From the NCBI GenBank assembly GCA_903904815.1, contig CAIVDU010000008.1:1-64000 (forward strand): a stretch of DNA of 64,000 nucleotides. The letters run 5' to 3'. Positions 8,055-16,457 of the stretch are shown here, piece after piece. Position 1 is the stretch's first letter. Every line of letters begins with the position of its first letter. The position numbers and the translations under genes are program-made. This DNA comes from an uncultured Armatimonadota bacterium. GTDB lineage: Bacteria > Armatimonadota > Fimbriimonadia > Fimbriimonadales > Fimbriimonadaceae. Under the pieces are notes generated by a model. That model was not told the DNA's origin. It did no database searches and saw only the letters and a program-made list of their open reading frames with translations.

Positions 8055-8624
8055 TTAGCGGCCGCTGGCGCAGCCGTGGCCACCACATCCGTGGCCTCCG
8101 CTTCCGTGACCGCCGCAACCATGGCCCCCGCTGTGTCCTCCGTCATGCCCGCCATCGTGGGAACCGGAGTGGGAGCCTGAGTGACTGGTGTCGTGGGATG
8201 AGGCGCCTCCCGAGTCAGTGTTGATCGGGCGGTAAGAGTCGTCGCTTCCGCTAGACCCGTATCGCCTTCGGCGAGAGGCGGGCTGGCTTGTGGAAGCCAA
8301 TACGGCGGCAACGAATCCGATGACCAGGAGCATCGCTATTCCGAAGGCGAACAGGCCTCCAAAGGCGGAATCGAAGTCCGAGGATTGGGTCAAGGGCGTC
8401 TGGTCGGTCTGGCAACCGAGGAAGCTTCCGATGACGGCAACAAAAAAGGCCGGTACGATCCAACGTACCGGCCTTGCCGAGGGTTTTTCCTGCTTACTGC
8501 AGGGAGGCGGAGAAGGCGGCGAACTTTGCTTTTGGGAGTCTGGAAAAATTGCGCCTGGCTCTTCCAGTGAGAAGCTCGCAAGCTTCGTCCAGAGCGCACT
8601 CTGGTTTTCATTCATCATCATCAC
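8055..8624 (-). CDS. Small membrane protein with His/Gly/Cys-rich tail
   Basis: I do not recognise this 189-aa protein. It has a polar proline-rich N-terminus (PPSPPPCS), two likely membrane helices (about 54-70 and 88-110), an Arg-rich stop (ASRRRRYGSS) and then a 45-residue tail made of HSGSH, HDGGH, HGCGGHG and HGCASGR units, ending with about a dozen His and three Cys. A tail of this kind would bind Zn, Ni or Cu; that is inference. The start is one of four ATG codons in a row, so the exact first residue is uncertain. It is divergent from folC, 57 bases away. Confidence 0.65.
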   Translation of the reverse strand: MMMMNENQSALWTKLASFSLEEPGAIFPDSQKQSSPPSPPPCSKQEKPSARPVRWIVPAFFVAVIGSFLGCQTDQTPLTQSSDFDSAFGGLFAFGIAMLLVIGFVAAVLASTSQPASRRRRYGSSGSDDSYRPINTDSGGASSHDTSHSGSHSGSHDGGHDGGHSGGHGCGGHGSGGHGCGGHGCASGR

Positions 8625-8681
8625 TGGTATTGTCCATCGCTTTCCTTCGCGGACAGCGGACGCTCGATACGCCTAGTCCCA

Positions 8682-9983
8682 ATGACCTACCAAGAAGCTC
8701 TCACATACCTCAAAGATCTCGAACCCCGTGGCTGGCGTCTCGGGTTGGAACGCATGCAGGAGTTCGTCTATCGTGCCGGACTTGCATCGTCGCTCGGATC
8801 CGCTCCCGGGCCGCAATACATTCACGTCGCGGGCACAAATGGCAAGGGCTCCGTGACCGCGTTTGTCCAAAGCATGCTGCTTGCCAATGGGTTCAGAACC
8901 GGCGCATTCTTTAGCCCGTACGTAGTGGATCCACGCGAACGCGTGTGGTTTGGTCACGAGATGATCTCGGAGAGTGATTTTTCAGCGGCCATCGAACGGC
9001 TACGGGTTGTCTCGGAGAGTCTCGAGAACACCGAATTTAGTGGCGTCACCGAATTTGAAATGAAGACCGCGGTTGGCTTCGAGCACTGGAAGCAACACGA
9101 AGCCGAATGGGTGGCTCTGGAGGTTGGGTTGGGCGGTCGGTTCGATGCGACGAACGTGGTGACCCCCAGGGCGAGCGTGATCGTGAGCATTGGCCTAGAC
9201 CACGTCCAGATCCTAGGTGATACCCTCGAGAAGATCGCCTTCGAGAAGGCGGGGATAGTCAAAGCCGGAGTGCCGGTGGTGGTGGGCGAGATGGACGAAA
9301 AAGCTCGGGCGGTAATCCTAAGAATCTGTGACGAACTGGGCGCCCCGGCATGGGTTTTCGGAGAGCACCTGCATCTTCGCGAAGCAGGGAAGGGTGACTG
9401 GGAACTCCAGACTCCTCGGTCCAGTGTGGTCCTAAGGCCCAGCCTATATGGAAAAATCCAGGGCCACAACGCGGCGCTGGCCTACGCGGCTCTGGAGCTC
9501 TCCGGCGCAGGTTCCGGACAACTTACGGCGTACGGGGCTGCGCGAGCAAGTATCCCTGGCCGATTTCAGCGACTGAATGTCCTTGGTCGAGAACTCATCC
9601 TCGACGGGGCGCACAATGCCGAAGCGGGAACGAACCTGAGTCAGATGCTGCGATCGTATCTGGCCGATCGTTCCAACAGGCGGGTTCTGATGGTGGCGGG
9701 AATGGTCACCGGCCACGAACCCTCCACGTTCTTTAGCGCCTTCAAGGGATTAGTGGATGAAGTCCACATCGCCCCGATCAACTTCCACCGGGCCATCGAG
9801 CCCACTGCTCTGCAGGCCTCGATCTCCGGGCTTTTTCCGGAAACTCGGGCGCATTCTAGCCTGGCCGAAGCGATCGGCAGCGCCATTCGCAATTCAGAAG
9901 CTTCCGACCTGATTCTGGTGACCGGAAGCTTCTATCTGGTTGGCGAGGCGATTAGGCTGGCCCAAGAAGGACTATCGGAGTGA
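8682..9983 (+). CDS. folC: Folylpolyglutamate synthase / dihydrofolate synthase
   Basis: This 433-aa Mur-ligase-family enzyme adds glutamate to folates, and in most bacteria also makes dihydrofolate from dihydropteroate, using ATP in the cytoplasm. The P-loop VAGTNGKGSVTAF sits at about residues 49-61. Other family marks are FFSPYVVDPRERVW, EVGLGGRFDATNVV, SIGLDHVQILGDT, EKAGIVKAGVPVV, GRFQRLNV and LDGAHNAEA. Length is usual. Its last 12 bases overlap the end of the convergent small gene. Confidence 0.95.
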   Translation: MTYQEALTYLKDLEPRGWRLGLERMQEFVYRAGLASSLGSAPGPQYIHVAGTNGKGSVTAFVQSMLLANGFRTGAFFSPYVVDPRERVWFGHEMISESDFSAAIERLRVVSESLENTEFSGVTEFEMKTAVGFEHWKQHEAEWVALEVGLGGRFDATNVVTPRASVIVSIGLDHVQILGDTLEKIAFEKAGIVKAGVPVVVGEMDEKARAVILRICDELGAPAWVFGEHLHLREAGKGDWELQTPRSSVVLRPSLYGKIQGHNAALAYAALELSGAGSGQLTAYGAARASIPGRFQRLNVLGRELILDGAHNAEAGTNLSQMLRSYLADRSNRRVLMVAGMVTGHEPSTFFSAFKGLVDEVHIAPINFHRAIEPTALQASISGLFPETRAHSSLAEAIGSAIRNSEASDLILVTGSFYLVGEAIRLAQEGLSE

Positions 9984-10265
9984 AGCGCCCGACGCGGCCG
10001 GTTTCGGCTTCTTCGGGTCTGCTTCCACAAACGAACAGTCTAAGACCACGTCCCGGATTTCGGTGCGTTGGCGAAGGATGTGAGCGATGTGCTCCATCTC
10101 CTGCTTCAAATCCTTGATCTCGGAACCGCACATCAGGCAGATGGTCCCTCTCAAGTAGAGGACCCCGTGCATCATGCGCACATCCGCGCGCATCGTATCT
10201 ATTCCTCGCTTACTAAGTTCAGCCCGTGCGACTCTTTGGCCACGGACATCATTGACGTCGACCAT
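9972..10265 (-). CDS. Small BON-like protein of unknown function
   Basis: This 97-aa protein is preceded by a good ribosome site (AGAGGTGAT, 8 bases before ATG). The centre, HGVLYLRGTICLMCGSEI then EHIAHILRQRTEIRDVVLD, has the beta-strand, helix, strand rhythm of a BON domain, a fold that binds membranes or ligands. There is no signal peptide or lipobox, which is unusual for BON proteins, and a CLMC pair sits in the loop. It runs convergently into folC with a 12-base overlap. BON is a pattern-based guess. Confidence 0.55.
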   Translation of the reverse strand: MVDVNDVRGQRVARAELSKRGIDTMRADVRMMHGVLYLRGTICLMCGSEIKDLKQEMEHIAHILRQRTEIRDVVLDCSFVEADPKKPKPAASGASLR

Positions 10266-10397
10266 GTGATCACCTCTCAGTAGCTAATAACGTGCAAAAG
10301 ACTTGTTGGTTATGCTGGGACTGTGTTAGTACGCGATTTGATCCCCGCCATGGGGCTTTGTGCCCAGACGAGCGTAACCCCTCCGGCGTTGGGGGGT

Positions 10398-10650
10398 GAT
10401 GCGGGGCATCGGAATCCGGGGCTGGCGGACACAACGTCTCCGACGTATCGTCGAAATCTGGGTGGGTTGTGTCGTGTTTCGACCTTCCAAACGGCAAAAC
10501 CCCTCCGGTAGCTTCATTTTGTGGCCGCGTTCCCCGGGTAGCGATGCCGGAGCATCGCAACCCAGGGCTAGCAGACACAACGTCTCCGACGTTGGGGGTG
10601 CTGCGGGGCATCGGAATCCGGGGCTGGCGGACTGAACGTTTCGGACGTTC
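10398..10650. repeat. Cluster of three structured repeat A copies
   Basis: The 440 bases between the BON-like gene and the pyrophosphatase hold no supported gene. Copy 2: stem GATGC-GGG-GCATC (10398-10410), core, stem AACGTC-TCC-GACGT (10433-10446). Copy 3: GCGATGC-CGGA-GCATCGC (10541-10558), core AACCCAGGGCTAGCAGACA (10559-10577), stem AACGTC-TCC-GACGTT (10579-10593). Copy 4: imperfect GCTGC-GGG-GCATC (10600-10612), core GGGGCTGGCGGAC, stem AACGTT-TCG-GACGTT (10635-10649). Long open frames across the array are by-products of the repeats. Confidence 0.8.
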
Positions 10651-10704
10651 GGGGTGGTCAACCCGGGAAGCCCGCCAGAGCGGGCTAACCCTTAACGCAA
10701 AACC

Positions 10705-13700
10705 CTACGATTCGGAATCGTCTTCTTCGACTACGATTCGCTTCTTGGAAGGAGCTTTCTTGGTCGACGATGTGTCGGCTGGGAGCGGGTCGTCGTGACC
10801 ATGTTCGATCGCTTTCAGGTGCTCGTCGTGGATTTGGGCTTCGTGAGTCGCGGCGTACATCTGCTCTGACATCGATCCCTTCTTGGAGATCGCGATCGAA
10901 GCCACCAGAGCGGCCACCGCGATGCCGGTGATCACGCTGAGGGTGAGGTTGCCGTACGGGCGAACGATGACTCCGGCCAGGAGTAGTGCGACCAGGTTCA
11001 TGACCTTGATTAACGGGTTGAGAGCTGGGCCGGCAGTGTCCTTGAATGGGTCTCCGACCGTGTCGCAGACGACGCTCGCCTTGTGAGCTTCTGAACCCTT
11101 GCCGCCGTACATTCCATCTTCGATGAGCTTCTTGGCGTTGTCCCACATGCCGCCCGAGTTGGACAGCATGACCGCCATGAGTTGGCCCGACAGGATCGCG
11201 CCAGCGAGGAAGCCGCCGAGCGCCTCCGCGCCAGTGAGGTTGTAGTAGTGGCCGTTTACCAGGGTCGCCGGCTTGCCGATGGAGAATCCAAAGGCAACGG
11301 CTACCGGTAGAGCGATCGCGAGGATTCCTGGGCCGAGGAGTTCCTTCTGGGCGGCGGCGGTGACCAAGGCCACGCACTTGGCGTAGTCTGGCTTGCTGGT
11401 GCCCTTCATGATTCCCGGGTCGTTGCGGAACTGTCTTCTGACTTCGTGAATCAGCTCGAAGGCCGCGCGGCCCACTGCGTTGATCGTGAATGCGGAGAAC
11501 AGATAGGGGGCAGCGCCTCCTAGCAAGAGACCCAGGAAGATCTCGGGAACGTCGAGCCTGAGGCCCTGCCCGCTTAGCTGAGCGCTGTCTACGAATGAGT
11601 GGAACAGGGCGGCGGCGGCGATGACGGCGGTGGCGATGGCGAATCCCTTCGTCAGAGCCTTCGTCGTGTTGCCGGCCGCGTCGAGCTGCTGAAGAGCGTG
11701 CGCGCCCTTCGGGTGCAGGTCGGCTTCGCCGCTCATCTCGAACACGCCTTGCGCGTTATCCGAGATCGGGCCAAAGGTATCCATTGCCAACACGAAGGCG
11801 GTTGGGGTCAGGAGTCCCAGACCGACAAGGGCGATGCCGTAGAAGCTCAGGATGTAGCTGCCGTACTTCGCGGCGGGGAAGCAGAACAGCGGGAACATCA
11901 GTGAGATCACGATCGCCACGGACATGAACACCGCAGATTCCGCGCCGTAGGCGAATCCTTGGATGATCATCGGCGCCGGTCCCGCGTTGGAAACGCCAGC
12001 GACTTCCTGGGTCGGCTTGCGATGGGTCGACACGTAGTAGTCGGTGAGCTTCTGGAGCACGATCGACATGAGAATGCCGAAGGCAAGCGGCCAGAAGAAA
12101 GTCGACCACGGCACGGTTGCGTGACTGGCAAACCCTAGCTCAATCGGTTGCTGCGTCGGGATCTGCGGCCCACCGGGAACCGGGTTGTGTACGTTCGAAT
12201 TAAGCGTCTTGGCGTCGCCTTCGAGGAAGGTCAACTGCTGGTTCTGCTGCTGATAAGGCAGGAGTATCGCGTGGGGATTCGGAATCTCCGCATCGACCAC
12301 CAAGATCGGCTTGCTCTCTTGATTGACAAAGAGATGGGCAAGGTATTCCGCCTTTACCGTTGAGGCAAGGTTGGGAATGTCGGTCTTTTCGTGCGAGACG
12401 ATGTCATCGATCTTCTTCAGATTCTGACTCTTTCGTCCAGGGCCGATAAACGTGGTGAGGTCGATGTGCTCGGCCGCTCGGGGCGGTTGCTGGCCCAAGG
12501 CGGGCTTCGCGGTTGAGTCGCCGGTAAAGTGGACCTCGACGACCTCGAGCGGATCGGCGGGGGTGCTTGAAAGCCCCTGCCCGAGTGGCTCGAAGATGTC
12601 GCTGGTGGCGGTTACCGGTCGCGATCCATCCTGAGGGATGACCATGCTCAGCTTAGCCACGCGGGGATCGGCGGGGTCCTTGACCTCTTCATAGCCAACT
12701 AGGTTCTTCGATTCCGGCAGAATCGCCTCATCCTGTCGCAACGCTTGGTCGACAAACAGTTTGTCGGTCTGGCTGGCCTGAAGGCCGATCGCAGTAGCTT
12801 CCTTTGCTTTGACCACATCTTCCGAGGTGACCTCGGATGGCTTCTTCTTATTGGCCAAGGCCAACGAGTCTCGAATGGCGTGGATTGCCCGGACTTCGGT
12901 GGTGATCGCGCTTGTAGACGACTGGAGCTGAGTGGTTCGAAGGGGATTCGAACTTCCTCCCATCAAGAAATAGGTCGCACCGAGCGTGAAGACCGCAGCA
13001 AGACCAGCCGCGCCCCAAAGACCTCGAGTGATCGAGTCGAGCGGGGAAGACTCGGGATCGTCGCTGCCTTTGACGAAGCTGATGGCGATAAGGGATGCGG
13101 CCAAGCCGAGTCCCGAGACCACCAACGCGAAAACGATTAGTCGCGTCCACGTCGCCTGATCGAAAACGACCGATGAGGCGGCGCCGAGGACGATGGCGGA
13201 TACCAGAGTGACTTCGTAAGACTCGAAGACGTCGGCCACCATGCCCGCGCAGTCTCCGACGTTATCTCCGACGTTATCGGCGATAACCGCAGGGTTTCGA
13301 GGATCATCCTCGGGAATCCCGGCTTCGACCTTACCCACCAGATCGGCACCGACGTCGGCCGCTTTCGTGAAGATGCCACCGCCGACACGCATGAACAATG
13401 CGGCCAGCGAACCACCAAATCCGAATCCGACGAGAAGGGTCGTCGCGTGGTCGCCGCCGAAGAGCAGGATGAGAGTCGCGCCCATGAGAGCGACGCCAAC
13501 CGTGAAGAGTCCAGCGACTCCACCGCTTCGAAAGGCGATTTCAAGCGCTCGCTTGGGGCTGGTGAGCGCCGCGTTGGCAACACGCATGTTGCTGGCGACG
13601 GCCATGAGCATTCCGCTATAGCCCGAGTAGTAGGAGCCACCCACGCCGAACACGAAACAGAGTCCGACGAGGCCAGCGGCAAGCGGGCCTGAGGTCCAGA

Positions 13701-14070
13701 AAAGGGCAGTGAGACCGCCGGCCAGGAGCAACACGAAGATGCTCATGGTGGTGATCTGCTGTTTTAGGTAAGCGAGTGCCCCGTCATGAATGGCTTTGCC
13801 GACCTCTTGCATCCGGTCGCTGCCGGGCGCTTCGCCGAGGATCTGGGCGCGAAGGAAAAAGGCGTAGAGGAATGCGATGGCGCCGATTCCGAACGAGATC
13901 CACAGCATGAGTGAATCCTGTTGGCTAAAGTGGAGAACCACGTTATCGCCTTCGGAGGCAGAAGCGGTGGCAGGGGCAAGGATGCCCAATGCGCCACCAA
14001 TGGCGATCGTCGAGTTGCGAACCGTGGCGAGGCGTACGACGTTGGGCCTCGCGCGCTGTAGGAACTTCAT
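10705..14070 (-). CDS. hppA: Membrane-bound proton-translocating pyrophosphatase with a large insertion
   Basis: This 1121-aa integral membrane protein couples pyrophosphate hydrolysis to ion pumping. Catalytic motifs are intact: FTKAADVGADLVGKVEAG (about 234-251), EDDPRNPAVIADNVGDNVGD (about 254-273), DTFGPISDNAQGVFEMSG and VCDTVGDPFKDTAGPALNP. The text GNTTKALTKG has Lys where K+-dependent enzymes have Ala, which points to a K+-independent H+ pump. Family members are about 650-800 aa; this one has about 280 extra hydrophilic residues (372-652; bases about 12117-12957) between the eighth and ninth membrane segments, a loop expected on the periplasmic side. A charged 50-residue tail (KKAPSKKRIVVEEDD) follows the last helix. 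The N-terminus could be a cleavable signal (APATASASEG). Confidence 0.93.
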   Translation of the reverse strand: MKFLQRARPNVVRLATVRNSTIAIGGALGILAPATASASEGDNVVLHFSQQDSLMLWISFGIGAIAFLYAFFLRAQILGEAPGSDRMQEVGKAIHDGALAYLKQQITTMSIFVLLLAGGLTALFWTSGPLAAGLVGLCFVFGVGGSYYSGYSGMLMAVASNMRVANAALTSPKRALEIAFRSGGVAGLFTVGVALMGATLILLFGGDHATTLLVGFGFGGSLAALFMRVGGGIFTKAADVGADLVGKVEAGIPEDDPRNPAVIADNVGDNVGDCAGMVADVFESYEVTLVSAIVLGAASSVVFDQATWTRLIVFALVVSGLGLAASLIAISFVKGSDDPESSPLDSITRGLWGAAGLAAVFTLGATYFLMGGSSNPLRTTQLQSSTSAITTEVRAIHAIRDSLALANKKKPSEVTSEDVVKAKEATAIGLQASQTDKLFVDQALRQDEAILPESKNLVGYEEVKDPADPRVAKLSMVIPQDGSRPVTATSDIFEPLGQGLSSTPADPLEVVEVHFTGDSTAKPALGQQPPRAAEHIDLTTFIGPGRKSQNLKKIDDIVSHEKTDIPNLASTVKAEYLAHLFVNQESKPILVVDAEIPNPHAILLPYQQQNQQLTFLEGDAKTLNSNVHNPVPGGPQIPTQQPIELGFASHATVPWSTFFWPLAFGILMSIVLQKLTDYYVSTHRKPTQEVAGVSNAGPAPMIIQGFAYGAESAVFMSVAIVISLMFPLFCFPAAKYGSYILSFYGIALVGLGLLTPTAFVLAMDTFGPISDNAQGVFEMSGEADLHPKGAHALQQLDAAGNTTKALTKGFAIATAVIAAAALFHSFVDSAQLSGQGLRLDVPEIFLGLLLGGAAPYLFSAFTINAVGRAAFELIHEVRRQFRNDPGIMKGTSKPDYAKCVALVTAAAQKELLGPGILAIALPVAVAFGFSIGKPATLVNGHYYNLTGAEALGGFLAGAILSGQLMAVMLSNSGGMWDNAKKLIEDGMYGGKGSEAHKASVVCDTVGDPFKDTAGPALNPLIKVMNLVALLLAGVIVRPYGNLTLSVITGIAVAALVASIAISKKGSMSEQMYAATHEAQIHDEHLKAIEHGHDDPLPADTSSTKKAPSKKRIVVEEDDSES

Positions 14071-14193
14071 CTGTAAGTTAAACTCCCTGAGGTCACGCTT
14101 CCGTGCAGAACTTGCACTTGGCCGCTACTAGTATTGAGGCGAAAGCATACCTTCGTCGACCGGATCGGACGCGAAGGACGGGAGGAATTCTCG

Positions 14194-14227
14194 GTGAGTA
14201 TCGAGCGTAGGCACGCTGGACACTCAC
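14194..14227. other. Nested inverted repeat between two minus-strand genes
   Basis: Outer arms GTGAGT (14194-14199) and ACTCAC (14222-14227) enclose AGCGT (14204-14208) and ACGCT (14213-14217). It lies directly after the stop of the zinc-ribbon gene on the minus strand. No T-tract follows on either strand, so a standard intrinsic terminator is doubtful. Confidence 0.4.
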
Positions 14228-14235
14228 GGGATCGG

Positions 14236-14976
14236 TTAAACGGTGGTCTTTTCGCTGATGGCCCTGAATTCGGCCAGACCGTCGTGAATGGACAGTTGGG
14301 CCTTCAGCATCTCCGCCTTCTTGCGGTTGATTCCGGTCAGAAGCACGGCAGGCAGCTCCCCGAGAATCTGTTTGACCTGACTGCGATTCAACGCGAGCAT
14401 ATGCTGAAGCGCATTGATGAGGTCTTCGGTTTTATAGCCGTGGGCCACGAGGACCAGTTCGTACAGCGAGTCGTCATCCTGCACCGCATAGAACGATGGC
14501 ATCGACTTGGTCGGCTTGCTGTCGTCTCCAGCGATCGGGATTTCGTGGTTGCACTCTTCACAGAGAAGGACCTCGGTCTTTTCGCTGTAGTAGTTGAGCG
14601 CGTTGCAGAAACCACACCGGACTTGATCTACGGGCAAGATTTTGCCGTCGGTGATCGGCACCATCCGATTGCAACTGCGGCAGTTGATATCGCTCTCAGG
14701 GGCCTCAACCAGTTGGTTGTTGTGCTCGCAAAACGGGCACAGCACCGCATGCGCCGAGACCTTTCGGATCTTCGTGGCTTCGTAGATCGAATAAAGCGTC
14801 AAGGGAAGGCTAATCACGATCAAGACGACGGCAAGAGGCACGAACATGCCGGTCTGTCCGCGGTAGTAGAGAAGGACGCCGGAGATTCCGAGTCCGACGA
14901 GGCCTCCAAAGGCAAATGTAATGGCGCGCTCTGCAATGAGCTCTATAAGGTCAGAAGTTCGTTGGATCGAAGGCAT
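14236..14976 (-). CDS. Membrane protein with two zinc ribbons and an L7/L12-like C-terminus
   Basis: This 246-aa protein has no assigned function that I recognise. Two membrane helices (about 18-37 and 44-66) come first. Four CxxC pairs follow, at about 80/83, 99/102, 121/124 and 139/142, enough for two zinc ribbons. Residues about 170-240 (LYELVLVAHGYKTEDLINAL, ALNRSQVKQILGELPAVL, NRKKAEMLKAQL) match the pattern of the ribosomal protein L7/L12 C-terminal domain: strand, helix, helix with lysines, strand, helix. In other non-ribosomal proteins this domain serves as a protein-binding unit. It lies between the pyrophosphatase and a sigma/anti-sigma pair on the same strand. Confidence 0.7.
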   Translation of the reverse strand: MPSIQRTSDLIELIAERAITFAFGGLVGLGISGVLLYYRGQTGMFVPLAVVLIVISLPLTLYSIYEATKIRKVSAHAVLCPFCEHNNQLVEAPESDINCRSCNRMVPITDGKILPVDQVRCGFCNALNYYSEKTEVLLCEECNHEIPIAGDDSKPTKSMPSFYAVQDDDSLYELVLVAHGYKTEDLINALQHMLALNRSQVKQILGELPAVLLTGINRKKAEMLKAQLSIHDGLAEFRAISEKTTV

Positions 14977-15069
14977 GGCAACAGTTCAACCCTCCCTCCT
15001 TAGTATAGCGATGCATCTCATTCTTACCAAGTAGGAGAAGATTGCGGTCAGAGAGCGAGTTTTGCGGTG

Positions 15070-15864
15070 TCAGGGATTTGGGCGGCGGTTTTCAACTGCG
15101 CTCGGGATCGAGTCCACATGATCCGTGTGAGCGACGGCTGGAATGAGGATCACGCTGTTGTCATCGCTCAGCATCGGGGTGAAAGCGTATGTCTTGCCCA
15201 GATCTTTCAGGATATCGGCGGCGTTGATGTCCTGGTAGTCGACTCGAACCGAAGGGTTGGGCATGCCGGGAGCGATCTCCAGGGTGAGGCCACCTTGAGC
15301 GGCGACCAGCTTGGCCACGGTCAGGAGCGGAACGTCGCGCATTTTAACCACTTGCGGTTTTGCCCACTTGGGTTCGTTGGCTGAGGAAGAAATTTGAGAT
15401 GCGTCGGGCTGAACTGCCGGCGGGGCGGGTACCTGGGTCGAATTCAGATTCGGGGAAGTCGCCGTGGGTGGGTTGAGCGAATTGGAAGTCGCCGGCTCGG
15501 GGAGCTGGATCGGATCGAGATTGACTTTCGGTGCTGGCGCCAGCACAATTGGCTTGCGCGCGAACGTGGTGGTCAGCGTATAGCCGAGCGCGCTCATGGC
15601 AATCACGGCAAACGCGATCGCAACGGCGACCGGAGCCTTCGATGGAGACGGCCCTTGGGCGGTCGACGGATTGAACCGAGGGATGACGGGCACGTTCCCG
15701 GTCTCGGGTCGATTCCGCTTGAGGCTTCGAACCATCATGATGCGCTTGGTCAGCTCGATCTTGAGGTCTGGAAACCGCGCTTCAAACTGCTCGATGGCGT
15801 CTTGGTTTCCGGTCTCAGCGAGGGTCCACATGAGATTCTCTATTTCGGGAGCGATCTTTCTCAT
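15070..15864 (-). CDS. Membrane partner of ECF sigma factor with secretin/TonB short (STN-like) domain
   Basis: This 264-aa protein overlaps the upstream sigma gene by four bases (ATGA), so it is probably its regulator. The cytoplasmic N-terminus (1-75) has no zinc finger. One membrane helix lies at about 78-98 (VAVAIAFAVIAMSALGYTL). A proline-rich linker (about 110-165) leads to a C-terminal domain, VVKMRDVPLLTVAKLVAAQG ... SVRVDYQDINAADILKDLG, which looks like the STN domain of secretins and TonB-linked signalling receptors. An anti-sigma factor with an STN sensor is the inference; the anti-sigma segment itself is not recognisable. Confidence 0.6.
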   Translation of the reverse strand: MRKIAPEIENLMWTLAETGNQDAIEQFEARFPDLKIELTKRIMMVRSLKRNRPETGNVPVIPRFNPSTAQGPSPSKAPVAVAIAFAVIAMSALGYTLTTTFARKPIVLAPAPKVNLDPIQLPEPATSNSLNPPTATSPNLNSTQVPAPPAVQPDASQISSSANEPKWAKPQVVKMRDVPLLTVAKLVAAQGGLTLEIAPGMPNPSVRVDYQDINAADILKDLGKTYAFTPMLSDDNSVILIPAVAHTDHVDSIPSAVENRRPNP

Positions 15865-16445
15865 TCGCTGGTCTCCTCGTAGAGTGTTCGGAACCGTTCA
15901 CGGGATCGATACAGTCGGGTTTTTGCCGCGTTGACCCCGCAACCGAGGCTGTCGGCGATCTCCTGGAGGCTTAGTTCCTCCCAGTAAAACAGGGTCAGAA
16001 GCGCACGATCGGTCGGGTTAAGTCGGAGCATCGCTGCCTGAATGCGAGGATCGCTGTTGTCGAACTCTTCGGGCGCGGTTTGGGAAACCGCCTCGTTTAG
16101 TTCCACTTGGCGGTAACGGTGCTTGGCCTTTCTCGCTTCTTGGATACTCCGATTCACCGACACGCGGAACAGCCAAGTGCTGAAGCGCGAGCGTCGATCG
16201 AAGCGACCCAGGTGGCGGTAAACGAGTCGAAAAATCTCCTGTACGGCGTCGGCTGCTTCGTCGGAGTCGAGGAGGATGCCTCGTGAAATAGCGAAGACCT
16301 TGTCGTAGTATTTCGCGTACAGAGACTCAAAGGCGGTTTGATCGCCGGCCAAAAACCGCTCGACGAGAACTAAGTCCTCGTCAAATCCGGCCGTTTTAGC
16401 TCTATCGATCAGTGCTGACACCACTCTATCCTTTGGACGCCACAC
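15861..16445 (-). CDS. ECF RNA polymerase sigma factor
   Basis: This 194-aa group-4 sigma factor has region 2 in FESLYAKYYDKVFAISRGIL, DSDEAADAVQEIFRLVYRHL and RFSTWLFRVSVNRSIQEARK, and region 4 in LRLNPTDRALLTLFYWEELS then LQEIADSLGCGVNAAKTRLY. It sits 12 bases after the GT-C-like gene and overlaps the membrane partner downstream. Target promoters are not evident. Confidence 0.9.
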   Translation of the reverse strand: MWRPKDRVVSALIDRAKTAGFDEDLVLVERFLAGDQTAFESLYAKYYDKVFAISRGILLDSDEAADAVQEIFRLVYRHLGRFDRRSRFSTWLFRVSVNRSIQEARKAKHRYRQVELNEAVSQTAPEEFDNSDPRIQAAMLRLNPTDRALLTLFYWEELSLQEIADSLGCGVNAAKTRLYRSRERFRTLYEETSE

Positions 16446-16457
16446 AGCGTCGATCGG

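Noticed and set aside
10270-10661. Two minus-strand open frames with SASPGLRC-type text
   Set aside because: They run across repeat A copies; the similar protein phrases result from the repeats.
14134-15003. Long plus-strand open frame of 289 codons
   Set aside because: It lies opposite the zinc-ribbon gene, whose four CxxC pairs and L7/L12-like end are meaningful; the plus-strand text shows no domain.
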